A DNA stretch of 64,000 bases from Chryseobacterium viscerum. GTDB taxonomy: Bacteria > Bacteroidota > Bacteroidia > Flavobacteriales > Weeksellaceae. The stretch is from NCBI RefSeq assembly GCF_002899945.2, contig NZ_PPEG02000008.1:1-64000 (forward strand), written 5' to 3'. Below, in pieces: positions 16,708 through 24,594 of the stretch. The position numbers and the translations under genes are program-made. Within the stretch, counting starts at the first letter, position 1; each line of letters opens with the position of its first letter. The notes beneath the pieces were generated by a model that saw only the letters and a program-made list of their open reading frames with translations, was not told the origin of the DNA and searched no databases.

Positions 16708-16721
16708 GTAACATTGTTGCA
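16708..16721. promoter_or_regulatory. Zur-box-like motif upstream of alkaline phosphatase
   Basis: GTAACATTGTTGCA in the context TTATCGTAACATTGTTGCA matches, with one change, the box at 18312-18325. It resembles the perfect palindrome at 18352-18365. It lies just downstream of the COG0523 gene and 48 bp upstream of the alkaline phosphatase ATG, so the likely target is the phosphatase. Confidence 0.55.
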
Positions 16722-16738
16722 TTAATTAAAGGTTAATT

Positions 16739-17941
16739 TTAAATATTCTCTGGAAAAGGATCTTCAAAATCCTGTTTCTTATCAAACTGCTCTTTTTCCT
16801 GATCATTAATAAGGCAGCTTTGAAGGTCGGATAACATTTGATCTTTATCCAGGTTCTGACCAATAAATACAAGTTCATTGATTCTGTCCCCCCAATTTTT
16901 ATCCCATCTGCTTTCAATGAATTTCTGATTTTCTTCAAAAGAAGAATACTGGACTCTCTGATGCATCGGCATACTGCTCCACCAGACACCTGCCTTTTCC
17001 AGACGGAAAGAACCTCCTGCCTGAGAAAAATTCAAGGCATCATCGGGTCTCGACGCCAGCCAAAACAAGCCTTTCGCTCTGATGGCCCCTTCCGGATAAT
17101 GATGAGTAAGATACTGCCATAGTCTAACAGGATGGAAAGGTTTTTTGTCTCTAAATACAAAAGAACTTATGCCATACTCTTCCGTTTCAGGAGTATGATG
17201 TTCAGCCTGTAATTCCTTTTGCCAGCCGGCAGAAGACTGTGCTTTATCAAAATCAAAGAGCTGGGTATTTAAGATCTGTTGTGGATTGATCTTCCCAAAT
17301 TCCGAATGAAGAATAGCAGCATCAGGATTTAATTTCTTTATAGCAGCTGTTAAAAAGCCAAGTGTTTCAACATTGATAAGATCTGTTTTGTTTAAAATAA
17401 TAACATTGGCAAACTCTATCTGGTCCGTAAGAAGATTGACAATGGTTCTGTAATCTCCCTCCATATCAGTAAGGTCACGATCTGTCAGAAGTTCATTAGA
17501 CCCAAAATCTTTCATAAAGTTGAAACAATCAACCACCGTAACCATTGTATCTACATAGCTGAAACGGGAAAGATCAATACCGCTTTCTTCATCGATATAA
17601 GTAAAGGTTTGGGCAACCGGAATGGGTTCGCTTATTCCGGTACTTTCGATCAGGAGATAATCAAAACGATTTTCGTGAGCGAGACGTTCTACTTCTACCA
17701 TCAGGTCTTCGCGAAGTGTACAGCAGATGCATCCGTTGCTCATTTCTACCAGCTTTTCTTCTGTTCTTGAAAGTGTATTTTGATTTTCAATAAGGCGCGC
17801 ATCAATATTGACCTCACTCATGTCATTCACAATTACAGCTACTTTTAAGCCTTGCTTATTATGAAGGATGTGGTTCAGTAATGTGGTCTTGCCAGCTCCC
17901 AAAAAACCGCTGAGTACTGTTACAGGTAATTTCTTAGTCAT
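16739..17941 (-). CDS. COG0523/CobW-family GTPase, probable zinc metallochaperone (ZigA/YciC type)
   Basis: The 400-aa G3E GTPase has a P-loop GFLGAGKTT at residues 12-20, the metal-binding GCICCTL motif (C71, C73, C74), ESTGISEP, NKTD at 184-187, and a CobW C-terminal domain (RAKGLFWLASRP...). The ZigA/YciC subgroup is induced by zinc starvation and passes zinc to client proteins. The gene is 5 bp downstream of the MerC-like gene and divergent from a Fur-family regulator, with Zur-like boxes in the shared promoter region. That context strongly favours zinc over cobalamin-related function. Confidence 0.9.
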   Translation of the reverse strand: MTKKLPVTVLSGFLGAGKTTLLNHILHNKQGLKVAVIVNDMSEVNIDARLIENQNTLSRTEEKLVEMSNGCICCTLREDLMVEVERLAHENRFDYLLIESTGISEPIPVAQTFTYIDEESGIDLSRFSYVDTMVTVVDCFNFMKDFGSNELLTDRDLTDMEGDYRTIVNLLTDQIEFANVIILNKTDLINVETLGFLTAAIKKLNPDAAILHSEFGKINPQQILNTQLFDFDKAQSSAGWQKELQAEHHTPETEEYGISSFVFRDKKPFHPVRLWQYLTHHYPEGAIRAKGLFWLASRPDDALNFSQAGGSFRLEKAGVWWSSMPMHQRVQYSSFEENQKFIESRWDKNWGDRINELVFIGQNLDKDQMLSDLQSCLINDQEKEQFDKKQDFEDPFPENI

Positions 17942-17946
17942 GTATC

Positions 17947-18285
17947 TTAATGTTTATGATTTTTAAAATTGATGATATGACCTGCAATTAAACCAGCAGC
18001 TCCCACATAAATCAGAGGAATATGAATCTCAAATATCAGATCTGTGAGTACAGAGATGAAAATAAGGCTCACAGATATCCAAAATAAAAATTTCAACCAG
18101 CGGCTTTCCATTTTTTTAGTTACCCGGAATACAACCACAGCACCTATACAAAGGAAAGCCAGATCGATGTAAGGGTTATGCGATATTCCCAAAGGAACAA
18201 TCAGTAATAATGGAAAGATAATACAATGAATCTGGCATAAAACAGCAGCGGAGATTCCTACAGCATCAAGAATTTTTGATTTCAT
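17947..18285 (-). CDS. MerC-domain membrane protein
   Basis: The 112-aa protein has four hydrophobic segments and the MerC-like Cys pair LCQIHCIIFP near the N-terminus. In mercury operons MerC imports Hg(II), but isolated MerC-like proteins of Bacteroidota often sit with Zur and COG0523 genes. Here it is the first gene of the zinc-responsive operon, 5 bp before the COG0523 gene, and no merA, merT or merP is present. A role in zinc (or other divalent metal) movement is therefore more likely than mercury resistance. Its -7 box (TACTTTTG, complement of 18324-18331) touches the first Zur-like box and its -33 lies in the second. Confidence 0.82.
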   Translation of the reverse strand: MKSKILDAVGISAAVLCQIHCIIFPLLLIVPLGISHNPYIDLAFLCIGAVVVFRVTKKMESRWLKFLFWISVSLIFISVLTDLIFEIHIPLIYVGAAGLIAGHIINFKNHKH

Positions 18286-18311
18286 AATAGTATGGGATTA
18301 ATTTTCTTATC

Positions 18312-18325
18312 GTAACTTTGTTGCA
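18312..18325. promoter_or_regulatory. Zur-box-like motif 1, over the merC -7 region
   Basis: GTAACTTTGTTGCA lies in the divergent merC/zur intergenic region. It overlaps the first bases of the merC -7 element and also contains TAACTTTG, a possible plus-strand -7 box for the regulator gene. Confidence 0.65.
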
Positions 18326-18355
18326 AAAGTATAGATAAAAATTTAAATAACGCAA
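18324..18355 (-). promoter_or_regulatory. Promoter of the merC-COG0523 operon
   Basis: On the minus strand TTG (18353-18355), a 21-bp spacer and TACTTTTG (18324-18331) match the Bacteroidota promoter pattern. Both elements overlap Zur-like boxes, as expected for repression in zinc-replete cells. Confidence 0.55.
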
Positions 18356-18365
18356 CTTTGTTGCA
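18352..18365. promoter_or_regulatory. Zur-box-like motif 2 (perfect palindrome)
   Basis: GCAACTTTGTTGC is a perfect 5-3-5 palindrome followed by ATTAAA, 8 bp before the regulator ATG. It should control the merC operon (-33 region) and the regulator itself. Confidence 0.68.
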
Positions 18366-18372
18366 TTAAAAT

Positions 18373-18762
18373 ATGAAACAGGTTAGAAACACCCATGCTA
18401 AAACTGAGATTTTAAACCTTATTAATGGTTCAGATATAGCGCTTACCCACTCTGATATTCAGAAAAAATTGGGAGATCTCTGCAATAGAGTAACCATTTA
18501 CAGAGTATTAGAAAGGCTTGAAAATGAAGGGGCTATACACAAGATCGTCAATATTGACGGAGTGGTGAATTTTGCAAAATGCAGTGGAAAATGTACACAT
18601 GAGCAGCATTTTCACAATCATGTTCATTTCAATTGTAAGGAATGTCATTCTGTAACCTGCATAGAAAATGCGATTCCGGAAATCAGTTTACCTGAGCATT
18701 TTATTGCGCAGGAGTATAACTTCATTATCAGCGGAATTTGCCCAAAATGTGCTGATGCCTAG
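18373..18762 (+). CDS. zur: Fur-family transcriptional regulator, probable Zur
   Basis: The 129-aa protein has an N-terminal winged helix (LTHSDIQKKLGDLCNRVTIYRVLERLENEGAIHKI). The C-terminal Fur dimerisation/metal domain has CTHEQHFHNHVHFNCKEC and CPKC, giving two CxxC pairs for structural zinc plus several His residues. It is divergent from the merC/COG0523 operon, with two matching palindromes between them, so zinc is the likely effector. The box only 8 bp before the start suggests autoregulation. Assignment as Zur rather than Fur or PerR rests on the neighbours. Confidence 0.85.
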   Translation: MKQVRNTHAKTEILNLINGSDIALTHSDIQKKLGDLCNRVTIYRVLERLENEGAIHKIVNIDGVVNFAKCSGKCTHEQHFHNHVHFNCKECHSVTCIENAIPEISLPEHFIAQEYNFIISGICPKCADA

Positions 18763-18768
18763 AGATAT

Positions 18769-18820
18769 AAAAAGTAAAAAGGCAAAAAATCAAAGTTGAT
18801 GATCTGCCTTTTTACTTTTT
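18769..18820. terminator. Bidirectional terminator between zur and the 161-aa gene
   Basis: A perfect 16-bp stem (18769-18784 with 18805-18820) and a 20-nt loop have A-rich and T-rich flanks on each side. It should terminate both the rightward zur transcript and the leftward transcript of the convergent gene. Confidence 0.75.
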
Positions 18821-18829
18821 AGACTCTTG

Positions 18830-19315
18830 TTATAAAGAAGAGATGTATACTTCTATTTTGGTACCGTCATAATTGAAAGTGCCGTCAGAATTCTTTTTAC
18901 CTAATACCCATTTCATATCTACGGGTACAGACCATGCAGATCCTAATGAAAATCCATTAACAGATCTTATTTCATTTCCATTTCCTGTGGTAATTGCTGA
19001 ATGAAAAAAAGTTTTATCGATAAGTCTGTAGAAACCAATCGCTTTTCCTGCAGGAATAGGTGAATATCCGTCCCATTTTTCTCCTGCCGGATAATTAAAT
19101 AGAGTTAACCATTTTTGTCCGGCTGATTCTGCCAGTTGAGAAGGACTGATCCTGGCTCCGCGCATATACAAAGCATAGGCAACCACATCATGACATACTC
19201 CACTGTTATATTTCGAGATATTCTCTGCTCCTGAGAGAACGGCATGAGCAACGGGTGCTCTTTCGGCAAGGGATAGCTGAGCCTTCCTGGCTCCTTCCGG
19301 TGTTATAAATGACAT
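18830..19315 (-). CDS. Orphan 161-aa protein, possible Cys/His (papain-like) fold
   Basis: I recognise no named family. The protein has no signal peptide. A Cys at the start of a helix (SGVCHDVVAYALYMRG, near residue 41) and a later strand with His (FHSAITTGNGNEIRSVNG) give the order Cys...His typical of NlpC/P60-like or other papain-fold enzymes. The Gly/Pro-rich segment IPAGKAIGFYRL before the His strand fits the same layout. This is weak, pattern-based inference. It is a single-gene unit that converges on zur across a shared terminator and is bordered on its 5' side by a cluster of palindromic repeats. Confidence 0.6.
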   Translation of the reverse strand: MSFITPEGARKAQLSLAERAPVAHAVLSGAENISKYNSGVCHDVVAYALYMRGARISPSQLAESAGQKWLTLFNYPAGEKWDGYSPIPAGKAIGFYRLIDKTFFHSAITTGNGNEIRSVNGFSLGSAWSVPVDMKWVLGKKNSDGTFNYDGTKIEVYISSL

Positions 19316-19401
19316 ATTGTAATATTTTGTTTGGTAGTGTAAAGATACAGCTTTAAAACTTAATCACGATTGTAGGAAAATTACATCTGTTTATTAAGTT
19401 T

Positions 19402-19647
19402 TGCTAAAGCCTTTGTTGTGAACAATAATAAAATAAACGGGCTGAAGCCCGCCTCTATTGATATATAAATCATCTGAAAATTTCACTCTTAATAATTGTA
19501 CATATTCACTAGGAACGGGCTTTAGCCCGTTTTAATAATAAGAATAAAATCCTATGGATTCAGCCAAAACTTAATACTTGCTAAGTAGTGGTTAAAGCCT
19601 TTATTGAAAACAAAAAATAAGCGGACTTTAGCCCGCTTCTATTGATA
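19402..19647. repeat. Cluster of REP-like palindromic repeats
   Basis: Three related units occur. Unit one (19402-19464) has TAAAGCCTTTGTTG, then CGGGCTGAAGCCCG and CCTCTATTGATA. Unit two (about 19513-19535) has AACGGGCTTTAGCCCGTT. Unit three (19580-19648) has TTAAAGCCTTTATTG, then GCGGACTTTAGCCCGC and TTCTATTGATA. Units one and three share both the leading motif and the trailing CTATTGATA, so they are copies of one approximately 65-bp element. The GGGCT-AGCCC hairpin is the core. The whole 351-bp gap between the two leftward genes consists mostly of these units. Confidence 0.8.
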
Positions 19648-19666
19648 AGGATGATTAAACATTTAT

Positions 19667-20881
19667 TTAACAATAAAACATGCATTCGTAGCTGAAAAGC
19701 TTTCCATCTTTAAAAGTGAAAATAAAGAGTCCTGCATCCCCATTCTGAATCTGATATTCATGTGGGGAAGAAATCCATCGGGCAGAAAGCATATCACCAA
19801 AACGGGTTACAAAATTCTTTTCATCATAATTGGAATCCATACGCTCATTTCCCAAAACCAAAGCTTCTCCATTGCTGAAGGACATTTTGTAAATACTCCC
19901 GGAAACTTTCCCTTTATATTCTTCAAAAGCAACAATGATATTAGGGTTTTTATAAAAATATTGTGGCTCCCAGCCACATTCCGGCATATTGGGAATATCT
20001 TTAGCTTTCTGCATCTCCAGTTGTTTCATCTGTGCATCTGTAATTTTCCCGTCAAAGAGTTGGGTATCCTTCCATATGAAATGCATATTCAGGGCTTTCA
20101 GCTTTTTTTCATAAGCTTCTGTTCCAGGTTTTTTTGCAAATTGATCCGCCAAAAGGATTTCAAAGTTGATATCTATTTTGGGATTTTCTACCCCTGCATT
20201 TGCATATGATTCTTTCCAATATTGTAAAGCTTGTTTAAGGTTTTTCTCTTCCAGCCATGCAATTTCACGCAATCTTCCAACCTGAGTGAGTTCCTTTTCT
20301 TTGTTTTTGCCTTTCACTGCCAGATATTCTTTCAGAACTTTATCGTAAGTAAGTTCACTACCCAGATATTTCATTTGGATATATTCAGGATTTTCGTGGA
20401 AATGATCTCCAATATACACCCAGCCATCCTGATATAAAGGAACATAATCTATACAGGCCATCTCATTTAAAGCAGCCCTTCGTGTTGCCGTGCTTTCTGT
20501 TGTAGGGGCTTTCCGTACACGAAGTTCAGACACCTGTATATAAAAATGCGGACATTGGTGTCCTTGTGATCCCCGATAAAAATACTGAACCGGTTCTCCG
20601 GAAGATTTTTTGCCACGCATGGTCTTTTGCAAAGGCTGGTGGTCTATAAAACCAATATCACCATTACTCACCTGCACTTTATATTGTGTTTGCGTAGAAT
20701 CTAACAGGTAAACAGGAGCCTCTGTAGAAAATATTCCTAAAAGATCTTTAGTATTTCCATTTTCGCGATAGAGATGTCCCCATTCTGAGGTATAGACCGG
20801 ATGTGCTCCGGCGCTCTGGGCCTTGATATTGTAAAAGCAGCACTGAATGATTCCGGCTGCCAATAGTATCTTATTCAACAT
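19667..20881 (-). CDS. Secreted protein with SH3-like domains, function unknown
   Basis: I choose ATG at 20881, which starts a signal peptide (MLNKILLAAGIIQCCFYNIKAQ). The open frame extends 10 codons further. Two bacterial SH3-like stretches are visible: one near residues 45-85 (LLGIFSTEAPVYLLD...YKVQVSNGDIGFID) and one near 115-160 (SELRVRKAPTTESTATRRAALNEMACIDYVPLY...GWVYIGD). A helical middle region and a beta-rich C-terminal domain follow. SH3-like domains in exported proteins often bind the cell wall or other envelope components. A -7-like box (TATTTTTG, complement of 20956-20963) supports the shorter start. No neighbour explains its role. Confidence 0.7.
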   Translation of the reverse strand: MLNKILLAAGIIQCCFYNIKAQSAGAHPVYTSEWGHLYRENGNTKDLLGIFSTEAPVYLLDSTQTQYKVQVSNGDIGFIDHQPLQKTMRGKKSSGEPVQYFYRGSQGHQCPHFYIQVSELRVRKAPTTESTATRRAALNEMACIDYVPLYQDGWVYIGDHFHENPEYIQMKYLGSELTYDKVLKEYLAVKGKNKEKELTQVGRLREIAWLEEKNLKQALQYWKESYANAGVENPKIDINFEILLADQFAKKPGTEAYEKKLKALNMHFIWKDTQLFDGKITDAQMKQLEMQKAKDIPNMPECGWEPQYFYKNPNIIVAFEEYKGKVSGSIYKMSFSNGEALVLGNERMDSNYDEKNFVTRFGDMLSARWISSPHEYQIQNGDAGLFIFTFKDGKLFSYECMFYC

Positions 20882-21095
20882 ATTGTAATTTGTATTCGCG
20901 AAAAATTTCATGTCTTTCGCAGGTGGATTTGTTATTGTTTGTATGGTTATTCCTTCAAAAATACTGAAAAAAGAGAGCTTGTCCTAAAGTTATCGTTATT
21001 CAGAATGGGTATAAATTCCATCCTATTCACAAGCTTCCGTTGGGTAACGCAAATAAAAATACTATTTTTATCGGCCAAAAAAGGAAATACTAATT

Positions 21096-21587
21096 ATGCC
21101 GACTGATGCTTCTCATAAGCTGATTCCGATGACCACTTTCGTGCTTGAATATTATTCACACGAAGGATATGCCGATCTTCAGATTTTAAATCTGATGAAT
21201 AACTACGCCAATTTTTTAAAGAAGAATTTGACTCTTGGAATGTTTGTTCCCGTAGACCGTGAAGGAAATGTCCTGAAAGAACCTAAAAATTATGCTGAAT
21301 GGAAATCTCTTGATCATAATGATGGAAAAAGAGATGATATCGCGGGGTTTGAAGAATACGGCGAATACCAGAAGGCTGAACAGAACTGTATGTTTGAAGG
21401 TTTTAAAGTGGATTATAACGGCTATTCAAAAGTGCGTATCATTGCTTCTTATGATCCTTCTATCGAACTGTCTTTTAATAAAAGTGACCTGATCCCTTCA
21501 GGATTCAATGATGTAGAATCACTTACTGTTTTTGATGATATCTTTTTAACTTCCAGTGCATTAAGCGCGATTGGTATCAAAAGATAA
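21096..21587 (+). CDS. Orphan 163-aa protein
   Basis: I do not recognise a family. The protein is soluble, acidic and without signal peptide, with a helical N-terminal half (YADLQILNLMNNYANFLKKNL) and a strand-rich C-terminal half (SKVRIIASYDPSIELSF). An AAGGAA sequence upstream supports ATG at 21096; ATG at 21129 is an alternative. It converges on the AraC-type gene. The preceding 100 bp hold another open stretch in a different frame (ending KNTIFIGQKRKY then stop), so the gene could be the 3' part of a longer, frameshifted one. I cannot decide this. Confidence 0.55.
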   Translation: MPTDASHKLIPMTTFVLEYYSHEGYADLQILNLMNNYANFLKKNLTLGMFVPVDREGNVLKEPKNYAEWKSLDHNDGKRDDIAGFEEYGEYQKAEQNCMFEGFKVDYNGYSKVRIIASYDPSIELSFNKSDLIPSGFNDVESLTVFDDIFLTSSALSAIGIKR

Positions 21588-21620
21588 ATTGAATTTCTGC
21601 TCCATATACTTATTAACCAA

Positions 21621-22475
21621 TTACTTTGATGTTGATTTCTTCTTAAACTCGGAAGGAGACATTTCTTTATACCCTTTGAAAATTTTATTGAAGTGGCTGG
21701 CATCATTAAACCCCAGTTTATCTGCAATTTCAGTGATGTTATAATGACTTTGGAGTAAAAGTTTTTCCGCTGTTTTTATTTTATGCTGCATCATATGCTG
21801 CTGTATGGAAAAACCTGTCTGTTTTTTAATGTAAATACTGATATAATTCGGGGAAAGCATAAATTCTCTGGCAAGGTTTTCAATTTTCATTTTATCCGCA
21901 TCCAAAGCATTCACATTGATATAATATAAGATCCTTTCAATTCTGCTTACATTTTGTGTGATCCAGTTTTTGGTGGTGCTATTGTCCATCGTATTTCGGA
22001 TCAGAATGGTAATGATGCTTGAAAAAAGATCGGAGGTAATCTCTTTATTATATGTGTTTTTATGGCTGAACTCATACAAAAGAATCCGGGCCAGCTGCAG
22101 CAGGTGCTGTCTATCCGTTTTACACTTGATCACTGATTCATAAACAAAAGATTGGTCTTCCATCAAAAGTTGAATAACCTTTTTTAGTTCATTCTTTTTA
22201 TGAGATAAAAGGTTCTCCCAGATATACTGTTCCGTGAATTTTATATAGATGAAGCGTGTTTTACTTGTAATGGAAAATTCATGCCCATCACTGGGTCTGA
22301 GAAGAAAAACATCTCCTTTTTTATAAGGGAAAGTAATATTGTTGAGATGATGTAATCCTTTTCCGTTTTCTATAATAATCAGTTCATAAAAGTTATGATT
22401 GTGATACTCTACATCCCAAATTTCTTTTTCGATACTGAAAACATTAAAAGAGTTGAAATTGACGATTCGTTTCAT
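21621..22475 (-). CDS. AraC-family transcriptional regulator
   Basis: An N-terminal cupin-like sensor domain (NHNFYELIIIENGKGLHHLN...YKKGDVFLLRPSDGHEF) is followed by two C-terminal helix-turn-helix motifs (IENLAREFMLSPNYISIYIKK and ITEIADKLGFNDASHFNKIF). I place the start at 22475. The frame continues upstream to 22541, but a -7 box (TAAATTTG, complement of 22493-22500) lies inside that extension. The gene is divergent from the deacetylase/DoxX genes, which are its most likely targets. The ligand is unknown. Confidence 0.88.
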   Translation of the reverse strand: MKRIVNFNSFNVFSIEKEIWDVEYHNHNFYELIIIENGKGLHHLNNITFPYKKGDVFLLRPSDGHEFSITSKTRFIYIKFTEQYIWENLLSHKKNELKKVIQLLMEDQSFVYESVIKCKTDRQHLLQLARILLYEFSHKNTYNKEITSDLFSSIITILIRNTMDNSTTKNWITQNVSRIERILYYINVNALDADKMKIENLAREFMLSPNYISIYIKKQTGFSIQQHMMQHKIKTAEKLLLQSHYNITEIADKLGFNDASHFNKIFKGYKEMSPSEFKKKSTSK

Positions 22476-22565
22476 GAAAGAATGGATTTTTACAAATTTA
22501 CCATTAATTATTACAATATATACGGATAGATTATTGATCAATTTTGTCCTATCAATCCATTACAA

Positions 22566-23549
22566 ATGAAATACATAAAACAATCCGTATTGTTGCTTGC
22601 TTCAACAATCGTTCTGATGTCCTTTTCTGATCGTCATGATAAGGATAAAAGACAGAAAAAAACTGAGCATGAAACACAGACTTCAAACAAAAAATACTGG
22701 CCTAATGGGGCTCAACTGGTTATTTCTGTCTCTATGCAGTTTGAAACAGGAGGACAGCCTGAGGGTGCTGAGAGTCCTTTCAGTGGAACTCCCCTTCCCA
22801 AAGGACAACCCGATCTTCCGGCAGAAAGCTGGTACCGCTATGGAGGAAATGAAGGAATTTACCGGATGCTGGATCTATGGAAAAAATATGATATCAAGGT
22901 AACTTCTCATGTGGTAGGAACAGCTGCAGAAAGATATCCTGAAGTGGCCAAAGCTATTGCAAACGGAGGGCATGAGATTGCAGCTCATGGTATTGCCTGG
23001 GACAATCAATGGAATAAAAATTACGCAGACGAACTGAATTTCGTGAAGCAAGGTGTAGATGTTGTTGAAAAAATTACTGGACAGAAAGCGGTGGGTTATA
23101 ATTGCAATTGGCTGAGAAGGGGCCCCAACACCCTTAAAGTGTTACAGGAACTCGGCTTTCTGTATCATATAGATGACTTAAGCCACGATGAACCTTTTGT
23201 TACCAAAGTAAAAGGGAAAAATTTTGTCGTCATTCCTTATACCCTTCGCAACAATGATATTGTCAATATTGAAGGGAAACACTGGAGTCCTGATCAGTTT
23301 TTGGCACAATTGAAATTTGAGTTTGACCGCCTTTATGAAGAAGGAGCTTCTAAAAGAAGAATGATGAGTATCAGCTTTCATGACAGAATTGGTGGAACAC
23401 CTGCAATGATGCATGCTATGGAGGAATTCATCAAATATACCAAAGAAAAACAAGGCGTAGTCTTTATGAGAAAAGATGATATTGCCAAAATGGTGATGAA
23501 TGATCCCAATACTCCTGTTGATAATAGCGAAGAAAAGTATAATAAATAA
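22566..23549 (+). CDS. Exported polysaccharide deacetylase-family protein
   Basis: The 327-aa protein has a signal peptide (about residues 1-22) and a NodB-homology (carbohydrate esterase 4) domain. Recognisable pieces are VTSHVVGTAAERYPEVAKAI, GHEIAAHGIAWD and AVGYNCNWLRRGPNTLKVL. The Arg-rich catalytic motif and the layout resemble the PuuE/allantoinase-like subgroup rather than chitin deacetylases, so the substrate may be a C-N bond other than N-acetylglucosamine. It is divergent from an AraC regulator and followed after 84 bp by a DoxX gene, suggesting a small regulated operon. The exact reaction cannot be told from sequence. Confidence 0.83.
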   Translation: MKYIKQSVLLLASTIVLMSFSDRHDKDKRQKKTEHETQTSNKKYWPNGAQLVISVSMQFETGGQPEGAESPFSGTPLPKGQPDLPAESWYRYGGNEGIYRMLDLWKKYDIKVTSHVVGTAAERYPEVAKAIANGGHEIAAHGIAWDNQWNKNYADELNFVKQGVDVVEKITGQKAVGYNCNWLRRGPNTLKVLQELGFLYHIDDLSHDEPFVTKVKGKNFVVIPYTLRNNDIVNIEGKHWSPDQFLAQLKFEFDRLYEEGASKRRMMSISFHDRIGGTPAMMHAMEEFIKYTKEKQGVVFMRKDDIAKMVMNDPNTPVDNSEEKYNK

Positions 23550-23633
23550 GAAATTTGGAGGCTATAAAATCTTTTTAAGACCAATATAACTTCCAGCCTG
23601 CAACTTCCCACACCCAACCTAAAAATTACCTCT

Positions 23634-24020
23634 ATGAATACAAAAACAGCTTATTTTTTCCTCCGTGTGTCTATGGGAATCAATCTTTTAGGACACGGAT
23701 TGGTCCGACTGGTGAAACTACAGGATTTTGCATCAGGAATGATGAAAGGTTTTGAAACAAGCTGGCTTCCACAGCCATTGGTACATCTGTTTGGAGTTAC
23801 ACTCCCCTTTTTTGAATTTCTCATCGGATTACTGTTAATGCTTGGTTTTAAAACCCGTATCGCCACTATAGCCGGAGCTTCTTTGATTATCCTGCTGCTT
23901 TTTGGATGCAGTACTGTTGAAAACTGGGAAGCAATGGGCATTCAGATGATCTATGCAGGGTTGTTTTATATTCTGATCAGCAGAATGGAGGACAATTATC
24001 TGGCATTGGATAAGAAATAA
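23634..24020 (+). CDS. DoxX-family membrane protein
   Basis: The 128-aa protein has four hydrophobic helices and the DoxX pattern: RVSMGINLLGHGLVRL, FFEFLIGLLLMLGFKTRIA, and a terminal helix before a basic end. DoxX proteins are integral inner-membrane proteins linked to redox or quinone-associated functions, but a biochemical role is rarely established. It probably belongs to the transcript of the upstream deacetylase. A hairpin at 24048-24081 follows it. Confidence 0.85.
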   Translation: MNTKTAYFFLRVSMGINLLGHGLVRLVKLQDFASGMMKGFETSWLPQPLVHLFGVTLPFFEFLIGLLLMLGFKTRIATIAGASLIILLLFGCSTVENWEAMGIQMIYAGLFYILISRMEDNYLALDKK

Positions 24021-24047
24021 AAGATAATACCAACCCTATCTAGCTCA

Positions 24048-24081
24048 AAGGCAAGTATAAATATTTTATTATATTTGCCTT
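24048..24081 (+). terminator. Hairpin after the first DoxX gene
   Basis: AAGGCAA and TTGCCTT arms extend into an AT-rich stem of about 13 bp. The right arm also contains TATATTTG (24070-24077), a possible -7 box for the next gene, so this may be either a terminator or an operator. Confidence 0.45.
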
Positions 24082-24087
24082 AATTCT

Positions 24088-24462
24088 ATGGGGTTTATGG
24101 GGAGAAAAAATGGATTATCGCATTATATACAGGTATTTAATATATGTTTAATGCTCATTCATTTGTTGATCCTAAAAACAGAAAACACCAGCTTTTCTAC
24201 GGCAGAAATAAAGAGCCAATATAGTCTGAAAGAGACATCTCACAAAAAATGCAACAAGATTTTTCTTGAAGAAAATAACAAGACTCCGATCAAGTGCAAC
24301 AGTAATTATTGTTCCAATTTTTCTCTGTTTTTTACCGCTTCCTTCCACTCTTTTGCATTTGAAAAATTTATGGATCAGAAAATAAGCAATCGCCATTTTC
24401 TGTATGATGATCCACCTTATTCTTCATTTTTTAATTCTATCTGGATTCCTCCTAAAATATAA
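24088..24462 (+). CDS. Small Cys-containing exported protein, function unknown
   Basis: This 124-aa frame starts at ATG 24088, with a second ATG at 24097 that may be the real start given a -7-like box at 24070-24077. The N-terminus has a hydrophobic helix (YIQVFNICLMLIHLLIL), probably a signal or anchor. Two spaced Cys pairs occur around CNSNYCSNF. The C-terminus ends DPPYSSFFNSIWIPPKI, a pattern I associate with small exported Bacteroidota proteins found in front of metal-efflux or TonB genes. That likeness is from memory and the family is not certain. A DoxX gene follows. Confidence 0.55.
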   Translation: MGFMGRKNGLSHYIQVFNICLMLIHLLILKTENTSFSTAEIKSQYSLKETSHKKCNKIFLEENNKTPIKCNSNYCSNFSLFFTASFHSFAFEKFMDQKISNRHFLYDDPPYSSFFNSIWIPPKI

Positions 24463-24594
24463 TTTCAGATCGTGTTATTTTACCGATCTCTGAAATTTAT
24501 ATAAGCAATCTATTATCTAAACCAGAATTACATGACCAGCTGCTGTTCATGGCTTTGCCGTGGTGATGTAATCAAAAAATGAATTAAAAAAATA

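Noticed and set aside
17947..18285. Mercury-resistance operon
   Set aside because: Only a MerC-like protein is present. There is no merA, merT, merP or MerR-type regulator, and the neighbours and boxes indicate zinc.
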